A stretch of 64,000 nt of DNA. Source: Acanthochromis polyacanthus (Eukaryota; Chordata; Actinopteri; Pomacentridae). A program made the position numbers and the translations under genes. Of this stretch, positions 53,751 to 64,000 are shown piece after piece (within the stretch, counting starts at the first letter, position 1; every line of letters starts with the position of its first letter). The DNA lies in assembly GCF_021347895.1 (NCBI RefSeq), contig NC_067113.1:6739489-6803488 (forward strand). The letters are read 5' to 3'. The notes below the pieces were generated by a model. It made no database searches. It saw only the letters and a program-made list of their open reading frames with translations, and was not told the origin of the DNA.

Positions 53751-54907
53751 GTTTATTTGGTGCGACTGTGAAATTCTCCCGGATTCTCTAAGCCTTCAAA
53801 AACTCACAAAGATAACCAATGAGGTATAAATTCCAAGAAAAGAATGTTAGAGAAGAATATTTTTAATACACATGTGGGAAATTGATTAAATCTTAAACCT
53901 TTTCCAGCTAAAATGAATATTTTCTTGCGGAACTAACTACGTGTTTGGCTGTTCATCCGATCTTTTTTGTAACAGGACTTACATAAGTAGTTCCTGTGCC
54001 GCTTCCCGCAAACATACGGAGGCTTCAGTTGTTATCGGATGTCTCAGCCAGCTCTGGGTAACTGCTGTATTATTAATGTATAATTTCTATAATTTAACAA
54101 GCTAAACATGCATGCTAAGTTTTTTTTGACTCGCTATCCCGTAGCTTGGTTGATGTTTGCTGATGCGTTCTTGCACGCAACACCAAAGTCCAGTCAGACA
54201 CCTGATATTTTGTATGTTATCTTGTTATTCGATAAATGGACATTACTTTTAAACCTCCACTTCAGAACTTAACCGAAACAATGCTGTATGCTCTTTAATT
54301 CGGCATGCATATATTCTCTAAATAGTCCCATCTCTATTTCTTTGAGTTATTACCTTTGAATTGCCTGCTATTCCCACTGTCTACGATGTGCTTATTGAGT
54401 GCAAGTTTTTTTTTTCTTAAAATCGGTCAGATAAATGCCGAAGTGATCATGAGACAATGGTAGTGGTAAAACTGATCTTAAAAAGGTGACGATTAGGCTT
54501 TATAATGCAACCGGTGTTGAATTTTTGCGGGGATGGACCAGTATTTGGCATAAAGTGCTCTGAAATCTTTTCAAATGGTCTACAAGGAAACAAGCTAGTT
54601 TTGTAACTACAGGCAAATATATAGAGAAATGTGGACATTATCAGCTTTTCTAAATAATTTGTTTGGTATTAGAACTCTACAGAAAGCATTATTATTTCAG
54701 AGTAGACACTACAAGTCAGCCTAAAACATCACATTCTAAACCATCTCTTAAATCCAAATGAGACGGTAATCTATTTGGAGTTATGGAGTCTAAAAATCAA
54801 AATGATTGTCATTCTTGACAAATTAATATCAGTTTATACCTTCTCTCTCCCTGTCCAATTCTAGTCTCCCTTAAAGTGTGAGTGTAGCGTGTCTTTGATC
54901 TGTCGTT
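53751..54907. promoter_or_regulatory. Divergent promoter interval between slc4a1ap and supt7l
   Basis: The two start codons are 1157 bases apart and point away from each other. A CCAAT/ATTGG element lies at 53816-53820, about 65 bases upstream of the slc4a1ap ATG. There is no TATA box in a convincing position for either gene. A GC-richer patch with ATCCCGTAG and CGGAGG motifs lies near 53995-54140. It could contain a non-coding first exon of supt7l, with a candidate donor near 54058. That exon is inference; the head-to-head layout is directly visible. Confidence 0.6.
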
Positions 54908-57900
54908 ATGATGCGTTACTGGGGTGAGATCCCAGGACCTGCAGGGGCTCCTCCCAGTCGCAGCTCCTTTGACCTGCTCCAGCGTGAGTTTCGCTCTGTG
55001 GAGATGCAGGACCCTCCCCTGCACCAGCCCTCGGCCCAGCGTCCGCGGCCCACCACGATGCTGGACATCCCCTCAGAGCCGTGCAGTCTCACCATCCACA
55101 CAGTCCAGCTCTGCCAGCATGCCCGTCGCCTCCGAGGTCTTTTGGCATCGGCCCAGGCCCAGGCTCAGGGTCAAGGCTCAGCGTCCTCTGAGGGTGGCAG
55201 CAGGCTGGAGGAGGCTGATACCAACCTGCCCCTACGTCCTCCCACCCCACCTGTCATGCCAGATGATCTGCTTCCTGCGGACAGCAAAACCCCAAGGCAG
55301 CCCTTTCAGCTCCGCCACAGTGACCCTGAAAGTGACTTCTATAAGTAAGTCTGAGATTGTTGTCCGCTTTTAGAATTTAATACCAATCTGTATCTATTAA
55401 GGCCTCTAAATCATGAGTTTGTCACCCTCTCACAGTTTACATGCAATTATTTGTAATATATTTTTTATATTTTCAACACTTCATAAATTTATTCTCAGTC
55501 AATTAATGATCCAGTCATCATTAATTTTCTTTTATCTGGTGCTTTTATCATAAGGGGTAAAGGCGAACCTGTTACAGAGCTGATTTGGCCCTCCTGCCGG
55601 CAGCTCCTTTATCAGTCGGTAGCCACCGTTCTGGCCCATGCTGGCTTCGAGTCTGCTCAGGAGTCTGTGCTGGAGACCCTGACTGACTTGGTCCATGAGC
55701 ATTACCTGCGTCTCACCCGTCTGCTGCGGGTGGCGGTGGACCGGGAGGCTCGACTGGGGGCCAGTCCCTTCCCAGACGTAGTGGAGCAAGTGTTCCATGA
55801 GGTGGGCATTGGCAGCGTACTTGCCCTCCAACGCTTCTGGCAAGTGAGGATCAAGGACTACCACAGCTACATGCTGCAGGTGAGGCTTGGAGTGGGCGAT
55901 GCATGTTTTTTGGCTTGTGCTATTTGACATTATATAGTGACATCCTTTGAATTTCTCAGCCTCCAGAAATCTTTGGCATGCATCTATGTCTTCTCAAAAA
56001 TCTCAAAAAGGGATTGATTTTTAAAGTAGGCATTAATATTAAGTAAAACAGCATCCAGGTTCAGTTTTTATCCTGCAGCAGAAAAGTAAGACTTAAAGAT
56101 GTTCTTCCTACAGGTCAGTAAGGATCTGTCGGAGGAATACGAGCGGCTGGTGAATCCAGAGAAAGCTCTGGAGGATTCTAAGCCCCTGAGGATCAAGGAG
56201 GAGCCCATGAGTGACATCTCCTTTCCTGTTAGCGAGGAGCCAGAGGCCGATCTGGCCTCTGGGGACCAGGCTCTGCCCATGGGGGTCCTCGGAGCCCATG
56301 CCGAGAGGCTAGCTTCAGGACTGGATGGTGATCATTCTCCCCATGCCTCAGGTAAGACCAATATTCCTGATCAAATGTCTGATATACCTTGCAGTCATGA
56401 AGTATTTTCTGCAGCAGATACTGATGTGTGGAAAGTCTCCGGTTCAGACCTTCAGTTTTGGATACAGTTTGTGCCCACAGGGGGAAGATCCCGCCTGTAG
56501 CAAAAGAACATAAGAAATTCATTGAATGTGTTTAATTTGACAGCATCCTGATACATTTTCAACATTCTGCTACAATATCCATCCTTCTTTTACTCAATAT
56601 TCTGCCGCAGAGTAAACAATATACAGTAATTTCAGAACTAGTTCAGTATTTACTCTTTAGAAGTAAACATCATAATATAGCACACCACTTTGGTAGATCC
56701 ATGTACTATGCAATCAGCTAATTTGGTCACCATTAAAGGAATATGACATTTACAGAAATACACACATTTGCTGTTGTGTTCAGAATTATATTGGAAGATT
56801 GTTACCACTCTGAAATCTGGAACTCGATATATTAATCTATAGCCTGGAGGCAGCAAGCTTAGCTTGACATAAAGACTAAAGACGTGGGTAAAAAGCTAGC
56901 ATATGTAGATCTGTCCAAAGGCACAAAAATCTGCCTATTGTATCTGTAATTAACTATTTTTGTTACTGTCTAACTAACACATTAAGTCTTGTTGGTAATC
57001 TGGACACAAAACATATTGTGAAACCAGCAAGTTTTGCAGCCGAGGAGCTAAGGGGTGACCGCTGGCTAAACCCTCTGGCTATACCCTCTGGCCACCTCAT
57101 GGAACCAACAGAGAAGCTGCTCATTACATGGCTACACACATACTAATGGAAATGTACTGATAGCCTAACACAAATGCAATTCAAATTGTAATATCAACAA
57201 TTAAAAAGTCATAACTTGGAACAGCTGTTCCTGATTTTTTTTTTTTAAATCAATTGAGGGTTACACAGAAAAGCTCATTATATGTAAGTCCTCATTAGAA
57301 CCAAGCAATTACTCAATTTCAATGCAAAATCACAGTTTGAAACATGACTGTTAGCAAACTGCAATGGCTACAGTTAAGGATATACATTGTACAGCACATC
57401 TGATCCTGGGTTTCTGTTTTATTATTATTATTACTTTATTCAACTGGATTGCAGAATGTGCATTACTACTAAATGCTGCCCCTTAGCCATGAATGACCTA
57501 CATGTTTCAGTGCCAGTCATTGTTGACAGAAAGGTCCAATTATTATTTTCTTATTGGAATTATTTCATTTTTATGACTATGGTGTTATTTATTTATCAAT
57601 CACGTCGGATATTTCTTCTATCTCCTATACTATCTAAAAAATGTAAAAATCCATCCATTCATCCATTATTTATATACCGCTTAATCCTCATTAGGGTGGG
57701 GGGCTGGAGTCTGTCCCAGCTGACTTTTGCTGCGTGTCCATTAGATGCGTTTTTTTCAGCATGTAAATGCACCCAACCCGGTCTCACGGGGATTCGTGAA
57801 ACTGTCACGTAAGTTTTAGTTTCGGTTTCGTGCGCACCAACACGATTTCGTCATGTTTTTCGTGCCGCTCACCACGAAATGTTTTTCGCTGTGGTAATCA

Positions 57901-60900
57901 CGTCTGAAAGTGGTTTATACCGGCGGATTCATGACGATCTAAGCTGTCCATCGGCGTATACTGCTTGTGTGATCGCGTTTGCGGCCGCCGGACATTCTTG
58001 AAATTCCTATGCAAATTGGTAAGTGTACCACCGGCTTATGGTTAGGTTATGGTTAGGGTTATGGTTAGGGTTATGTTTAGGGACGATGTCATGCAAAATA
58101 TAGCGTTGGATTCGCCGCGGTTTTACATTAAAAATATAATATACACATTCTTTTGAAATACGTTCTGAGTGGCACGAAAAGTCCGCCGTTTAAAATACAT
58201 TGGTGTGCATTTCGTGGTGAGCGGCACGAAAAACATGACGAAATCGTGTTGGTGCGCACGAAACCGAAACAAAAATTTACGTGACAGTTTCACGAATCCT
58301 CGTGAGATCGGGCTGATGCACCACATCTGAATATCACCCATATGGTGGGTGTGTACTCGAGGCCAGTAGCCAGTGTTCAGCTCCTGCCGGCCTTCTTCTC
58401 TAACTATCCTGCATGCCCCTGATTGGACAAATGCATCGACTCAGGAGCTGTCTGCTTCTGGATTTCAAGCCGGACCAACATGTCAGCTCAGTTCCAAACT
58501 TTGTCTTTTATTACAGAAACAGTTCAGTGAAAAGTATTTCTGAAAGCATTTGATGTGAGAGATAACCTGTGTCGTTGCTGAATCTGTCCTTGTTTTAATT
58601 CACGGACAACTAGTTTAGACGTTTGACAAAAGATTTGCGATGCATCGGACCTCTGCATGCCGCATCGAATTTACATGAAGTAGAAGTCGAGTCTACTTCA
58701 TGCAAATAAGCTGTGGCCCACTCCAGGGAGACACACCGGATTGTAGCTCGAAACGCACTGCAACTGGACCAGCATGCAACACAATGCATTTCACATAGCG
58801 ACAGGAAAATTGCCTGATCTAGTGGACACATATCTTTAGGGTGAAGGTAGGGGCACCATGGACAGGTCACCAGTCTGTCACAGGGCTACATATACAGACA
58901 AACAATCACACTCACATTCACACCTACGGACAATTTAGAATCATCAGTTAACCTCAGCATGTTTTTGGACTGTGGGAGGAAGTCGGAGTAGCCAAAGAAA
59001 ACCCACACATGCACAGGGAGAACATGCAAACTCCATGCAGAAAGATCCCAGATCCAGGCTGGGACACATACCAGGGACCTTCTAGCTGCAAGGCGACAGT
59101 GCTAACCACTACTCCACTGTGCAGCCCATAAAAATACATGTTTGAAGCAGTATCTAACTTTAAGTTTACACTGATGCATTAGAATATAGAGCAACTATTT
59201 TAAAAGTGTCCAATGACGTAATGATCTGTCACGTTTACATCTACAACACAATAAAACCTGTGAAGTGAAGTTGGAAAAATTGAGACAAATAACACCATCT
59301 GTTAGAAAATTGAAATGAGATATTTTCAACAAATCCTAGTCCTCATGGTGTAGTTCTGCATGACAGTTATGCCTGCATAAGGAGATGATTAAAGCAAGCA
59401 ACCAATGCAATGGACTGTTCGACCTATAGTAATAATCCTCAGAAGAAAATGTCCATGATATGAGTTTCTCTGCCACCCCAGTGGGAGTAATGGTCCCAGC
59501 CTGGCCAACTCTATGAAAATTGTCTGTCTCCGTCCATTTATGCTTTAAATAAAAGCTCCAGGAATTAGAGACAGAGCGAGTTCAGGAGCCAGAGAGAGCA
59601 GCAGGCGAGCCACCTGTCAGTCACAACTGTCAATCAGCGGCCACAGTGCAGGCATCAAAGCCTCCTATAAGCCTCCAATCTTATTATCGGTGCAATAATT
59701 TCCAAAATGACCACCAGTGCACAGAAAAGGGCTGAATTTAGGCAATTACACCACAGATACTGGTTGAAAAAAAAATACCCTCGGAGCATTTCCAGAGAGC
59801 AGGTTAAGGTTTTTTGCATAGGGGTCAAATGGAAAGGATTTTTTAGTCAGTCATCACATTTAAAAGAAAGAGGAAAGGGGAGAGAGAGGGGCTGGGCTGG
59901 AATCAAACCCAGGCGGTAGCATAACAACTCAGGCTTAGTATACTGTGTGCAAATTGTACCAGGTGAGCTAACAGAGTTTTTCATAACTGATGTCTTTAGG
60001 GTGTTGATTCCCTATTTAAAATTTGGACCTACGCATGCTTTTTTAATTCCTTCAATAATTGTCTGAATATAACACTACAGGTCAAAAGTTTGGGGTCACC
60101 CAGGCAATTTCATGTTTTCCATGAAAGCGCACACTTTTATTCATGTGCTAACGTAACTGCACAAGGGCTTTTTAATCATCAATGAGCCTTTCAACACCAT
60201 TAGCTAACACAATGTAGCATTAGAACACAGGAGTGATGGTTGCTGGAAATGTTCCTCTGTACCCCTATGGAGATATTCTATTAAAAATCAGCCATTTCCA
60301 GCTGGAATAGTCATTTACCATATTTACCACACATTAACAAAGTCTAGACTGTATTTCTGAATAATTTAATGTTATCTTCATTGAAAAAACTGCTCTTCTT
60401 GCAAAAATAAGAACATTTCTAAGTGACCCCAAACTGTTGAACGGTAGTGTAACTTGATAAGACTCAACACCCGAAAACTCCCACCTCTGCTTCCTACCTT
60501 GAAATGTAGCCTGAACAGATTGACTCCTTTAGTTTGACACATTGAGTGTGAATGTCATGCATGTTTTACTGTCTGTTACTATGTGTTAAAGTAGACAAAA
60601 AGAGTTGTCATTGTAAATAGACTATCTTATTCCCTTTTCATTACTCCAAGGGCATAATTTTAACTGAGCCACTTTTCACAAGGTTTCTTATCAAGCCTCT
60701 AAATTGGATTGAGACTTCACGAATTACACAGTAATGGCAGCCACACACGTTTTGAGATTATTCTTGCTGTGCATTGTATTTTGCTATTCCGTTCTTATCA
60801 TATAAATTTTGAATTCAGGAAGAAAATGGATGTTACTTGTTTTTTTTTTTTTTTGTCAGTTTGTGCCTGGCTTGATGAACATCTTTTGCTTAATCTGCAT

Positions 60901-63564
60901 ATTGAAAACGAGGTTCTTGGTTATCTGTTATCCATGAATATAGCAACACAGTGTTTTCATATGGTGAACGCATTACTACAGTGTGTTACATCTGTCTTCA
61001 GCTCAAAGCTTATCATTGAGTTTTGTACTCCTGGTTGGTCTTCTCTCTCTCACCACATTGAGTCATTGGTATATTCCCATTTATAAAGCTATTCTTGACC
61101 AACCTCCCTCATATGAATGTAAACTTATTTCACAGAGTTCATCTTATAATATTAGATCGCCATATTTTGGGTCATATTTGCAGAGGGAAAATAAATTCAA
61201 CAGCTTGGTATCTCAGACTGAATTTTAAGATATTGTAAACTCTGTGAGCTCTCTTAGCTTATTTGGGCCTTTATTATATTGTTCATAGTCTGCCTGATAT
61301 TGTATTGTCCTGACTGAAGTTGTAATGCTGCCATCCTGACCAGGTCTTTAGCTGCAGGAGATGTGCCAAAAATAAGACTCCTGAGAGGCTGGAGGAGCCT
61401 CTGTCCATGTCAAAGCCAGGGACTGATTTAGCTGCTGATAGTCCGCTGATGCTAAATGAGAGACTGGCAGTGGAAATGGAGAGGCTGGCAGGATGTCTTC
61501 CTCATCACTCATTAACTCTAGCATAGCTGGGCTACCACCTAGCATTCCTCGCTTTTTACTTTCATCCCTGTCAACATTAAATATCCATCCATCCATCCAT
61601 CCATCCATCCATCCATCCATCCATCCATCGTCTATACACCACTTGATCCTCATTAGGGTTGCAGTTAGGCTGGAGTCTATCCCAGCTGACTTATGGTGAA
61701 GGTGGGGGACACTCTGGACAGGTCATCAGTCTTAGATTAGCATTTCTTTTTTGCTGACAAGTTAGTAACGGGGAGTTTTTTTGCCTTGCTGACATGTTTC
61801 GACTAAGTCTGCAGTCTTCCTCAGAAGCGTCATCTGACGTGATGATGTGTGCTTTTTATCACATGACCACCCTTACTAACTTGTCAGCAAAAAAGAAATC
61901 CATCCATTCTCTATATACCGCTTTATCCTCATTAGGGTCACGGGGGGTGCTGGAGTCTATCCCAGCTGACTCGGGCGAAGGCAGGGGACACCCAGGACAG
62001 GTCACCAGTCTGTCGCAGGGCTACATACACAGACAAACAATCACACTCGCATTCACACCTACGGGCAATTTAGAGTACTCAGTTAACCTCAGCATATTTT
62101 TGGACTGTGGGAGGAAGCCGGAGTGCCCGGAGAAAACCCACGCATGCTTAGGGAGAACATGCAAACTCCATGCAGAAAGATCCCAGGCCCACGCTGGGAT
62201 TCAAACCAGGGATCTTCTTGCTGCAAGGCGAAAGTGCTAACCACTAGACCACTGAGCAGCCCCCAAAAAAGAAATGCTAATCCAAAATAAGAAAATGACA
62301 AAATGAACATAATCAGTCTTGGTCTCCAGCCTATCACAGGGCTACACATAGAGACAAACAATCACACACACATTCACACCTACAGCCAATTTAGAGTTAC
62401 CAGTTAACCTCAGCATGTTATTGGACTGTGGGAGGAAGCCGGAGAACCTGGAAAAAATCCAAGCATGCACAGGAAGAACATTTAAACTCCATGCAGAAAG
62501 AACCCAGGCCCAGGACGTGACGCTAACCTGGGATCTTCTAGCGGCAAGGCGAAAGTGCTAACCACCGATCCACTGTGCAGCCCAGCATTAAATATACTTG
62601 AATGTTTCACTTTTAAGTTTTCGGAATTACAATCTGCTACAACTGTTATTAGTCTGGCTACCAAATACCATCAGTGAGTGTGTTAGAATAAAAACTGACT
62701 GGCCTACAGCAGCTCACAAATACAGTTACTCAGTTTCCCATGGGAGTGTTTTCTTTGTACAGATAATTCACTTGCTAGCTTCAGCATACTTTCAGCCTCT
62801 CGATAGCTCAATAGAAAGATAGACAGACAGGTGTCACAGCTGTAAGACAAAGTTTGAAAACCACAATGAAATGCTAAAAAAACCCTTGCGCATCAAGAAC
62901 ACAGTGCAATAAATACAAACAAGTAAAGCAAATGAAATAACTAAAAAACACAAAAAAAAACAGTACAGTGTATGTTGTGTTATTAAGAGCAGCTATTGCA
63001 GAGGGGATAAAAAAAAAATTTGTAGATGTTTTTCCTGGGCAGTGGGGTTCTGTAGTGCCTTCCTGGCAGCAGCATGAAGGAGTGGTGGAGGGGATGTGAG
63101 GGGTCCTCAGTGAGGGTGGCTTTCCTCACCAGGTTGGGCTGTTTCAGTCATTTTACTGGCCTGATTTATTATTCGAGAAAGTTTTGTGTTTGATGGTGAA
63201 TTTAATACTGGATTTAATCGAGCTTAATAAATAAAAAAAAATGATTTCTCTCCTTTTACAAGGTGGAGGCGGTGCCAACAACTCCCCTCTGTGGCCTCAG
63301 GTAAAAGTGGAGCCGCAGGATGGCGACGAGGGCCAGGCTGCTGGTCACCATCACCATCATCACCACCACCATGGGGTCCTGGGCGGAGACGTGTTCGAGG
63401 AAGGTGGGCCAATGTCCACCATGAGCGAGTCGGGAGGAGCCATGGCACCCTCACCTGGTGGGGTGGCGTCGGACACCAGCTACCCCTCACATTCACCCGA
63501 CTCCCTGATGGGAACCTCACCAGTCTTCAACCAGAGACCCAAGAAAAGGGCGAAGAAGATGTGA
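54908..63564 (+). CDS. supt7l: STAF65-gamma, histone-fold subunit of SAGA/STAGA
   Basis: Coding exons: 54908-55344, 55555-55879, 56114-56351 and 63263-63564 (TGA). All are in phase, giving 433 aa versus 414 for the human protein (from memory). The N-terminus [13 protein letters not shown] and the [19 protein letters not shown] block match the family. Residues about 155-240 form the bromodomain-associated histone fold ([20 protein letters not shown], then [16 protein letters not shown]). The fold mediates pairing inside SAGA (STAGA), a histone acetyltransferase coactivator in the nucleus. Two sumoylation-type motifs are visible: IKEE with K282, and VKVE with K348. Residues 362-370 are nine consecutive histidines, absent from the mammalian protein I recall. 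The C-terminus ends [15 protein letters not shown], a basic NLS-like tail. Two adjacent ATGs (54908, 54911) could each start. A 5' non-coding exon probably lies upstream. Confidence 0.97.
57727..58833. mobile_element. DNA element with short TIRs inserted in the SINE
   Basis: The left end GTGTCCATTAGATG and the right end complement GTGTCCACTAGATC form a short inverted repeat. CTT-like flanks suggest a 3-bp duplication (PIF/Harbinger-like, inference). It contains the 542-bp long-TIR element. Confidence 0.5.
57774..58315. mobile_element. 542-bp element with 108-bp terminal inverted repeats
   Basis: 57774-57881 and 58208-58315 are reverse complements with about six mismatches in 108. The direct repeat ATGCACC flanks both ends (57767-57773, 58316-58322). 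The core contains a telomere-like GGTTAGGGTTATGGTTAGGG stretch (about 58040-58082). There is no coding capacity. Confidence 0.85.
59860..59972 (-). mobile_element. SINE family 2 copy (tRNA-derived), reverse
   Basis: On the minus strand AGCTCACCTGG (A box) and GGGTTTGATTCC (B box) precede a CCCTCTCTCTCC tract. This is the same family as the 52.2 kb copy. Confidence 0.6.
60072..60450 (-). mobile_element. TIR MITE, family A, copy 7
   Basis: The ends are ACACTACAGGTCAAAAG and TGAACGGTAGTGT followed by AA. A short internal duplication (TTTACCATATTTACCACA) is copy-specific. Confidence 0.85.
61584..61629 (+). repeat. ATCC tetranucleotide tract
   Basis: About 11 ATCC units, the expanded tail of the outer SINE. 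Confidence 0.9.
61734..62311. mobile_element. Foldback element with 34-bp perfect inverted repeats
   Basis: The left arm is 61735-61768. The right arm is 61873-61899 plus 62276-62282, interrupted by a younger SINE. Removing the SINE makes the 34-bp arms perfectly complementary. The 9-bp direct repeat ATCAGTCTT brackets the insertion (61725-61733, 62312-62320). An A-rich tail precedes the right repeat. Confidence 0.8.
61900..62263 (-). mobile_element. SINE family 1 copy, innermost layer
   Basis: A 12-bp target duplication CAAAAAAGAAAT lies at 61888-61899 and 62264-62275. The copy is complete from the ATCC tail to the tRNA-like head. It is the youngest and best-defined copy in the window. Confidence 0.9.
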
Positions 63565-63838
63565 TGCTGTGTTTATGGATGCAAGAAGCTCAAAGGAAGT
63601 GACTCTGAACTCAGCAGCAGGTCTTTCACTTTAGTTATCATTCAAAAAACGAGGTTCTGACCTCGTAGGGAAACACACCAGCTGTACGGTGTTAGCTGAC
63701 ATTCGACCTTAATATCATGAATGAGCTGAACTGACGGGGGGATGTTTTGTAGTTTTTCATGTTTGTTTCTATGAGTATAGTTTCTATCAAATATTTGTTA
63801 TTTGCTACTAAATATATTATGGGGTTTATCGTCAAAAG

Positions 63839-63844
63839 AATAAA
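63839..63844 (+). terminator. supt7l: Poly(A) signal of supt7l
   Basis: AATAAA lies 275 bases after the stop codon, in an AT-rich 3' UTR. It is the first canonical signal downstream of the gene. Confidence 0.65.
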
Positions 63845-64000
63845 CATCTTCTGAAGCACCAGTTCATTTCAGTAATTAAGGAGTGTTTTTCAGAAAATTC
63901 ACAAGAAGTCTTACAAATTAGCCTGATGAATTGAAGAAGAGGAAAAACTAAGAGGTCCAAAAGCAAATAATTTAGCTAAGAAGTTTAATAATTCAGCAGC

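Larger units (their letters stand above)
57649..59127 (-). mobile_element. SINE family 1 copy split by a 1.1 kb insertion
   Basis: The tail side is at 57649-57726 (ending CAGCTGACT). The body and head are at about 58834-59127 (starting TAGGGTGAAGG). Joined, they form one SINE. Confidence 0.8.
61584..62583 (-). mobile_element. SINE family 1 copy, outer layer of a nested stack
   Basis: The tail is a long ATCC tract (61584-61629). The body runs to ATCAGTCTT at 61733 and resumes after the second ATCAGTCTT at 62320, ending with the tRNA-like head near 62583. Confidence 0.8.
56352..63262 (+). other. supt7l: Last intron of supt7l, 6.9 kb of nested repeats
   Basis: The donor GTAAGA is at 56352 and the acceptor CTTTTACAAG ends at 63262. 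Phase 1 is preserved. The intron holds a split SINE with a 1.1 kb insertion (57649-59127), a tRNA-type SINE (59860-59972), a MITE (60072-60450), and a SINE-in-foldback-in-SINE stack (61584-62583). Human supt7l has the same exon order without need for an extra exon here (from memory). Confidence 0.8.

Noticed and set aside
58035..58085. Interstitial telomere
   Set aside because: Units alternate between TTAGGG and TTATGG and lie inside a TIR element that has its own target duplication. It is transposon sequence, not a fusion point.
62089..62361. Protein-like frame with [20 protein letters not shown]
   Set aside because: Near-identical frames occur at 27416-27667 and 58954-59139. All are translations of the same SINE family, not a gene.
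63020..63160. GC-richer block with GTTCTGTAGTGCCTTCCTGG
   Set aside because: Looks like a fragment of a dispersed repeat before the last supt7l exon. It is too short to classify and shows no coding frame.

Overview
The window is vertebrate nuclear DNA, almost certainly a spiny-rayed (percomorph-type) teleost fish. The genes are intron-rich with canonical GT-AG junctions. Long CA/TG microsatellites are common, and most of the non-coding DNA consists of fish-type transposons and tRNA-derived SINEs. Two genes are recognised from their proteins: SLC4A1AP (kanadaptin) and SUPT7L (STAF65-gamma). They lie head to head, the same arrangement known for the human pair on chromosome 2p23.

Layout. Positions 1-9930 are left-flank intergenic DNA with repeats and no convincing gene. 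Positions 9.98-30.5 kb hold a plus-strand gene reconstructed here as five coding exons (10569-29326, 281 aa). It encodes a basic/acidic, Ser/Pro-rich protein that I cannot name, and one of its exons is only 54 nt. Positions 30.5-36 kb are repeats: a Tc1-like element with a nested insertion and a mobile-element-like repeat split by a foldback element. Positions 36138-36404 hold a damaged plus-strand fragment of an ERCC6L-type SNF2 helicase. Positions 36545-53750 are SLC4A1AP on the minus strand, with 14 coding exons, 793 aa, one GC-AG intron and one NAGNAG acceptor. Positions 53751-54907 are the shared divergent promoter interval. Positions 54908-63564 are SUPT7L on the plus strand, with four coding exons, 433 aa and a 6.9 kb last intron full of nested insertions. 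Its poly(A) signal is at 63839.

Function. SUPT7L is a structural histone-fold subunit of the SAGA/STAGA coactivator. Kanadaptin is a nuclear FHA-domain protein. The two probably share a housekeeping-type promoter. The most informative non-genic structures are the nested insertions. Several can be read directly from target-site duplications and inverted repeats, and they give relative insertion ages. I found no new multi-gene system such as a defence or biosynthetic locus. The best undescribed items are the unnamed five-exon gene, the triple-nested foldback/SINE cassette at 61.6-62.6 kb and the 108-bp-TIR element with telomere-like core at 57.8-58.3 kb.
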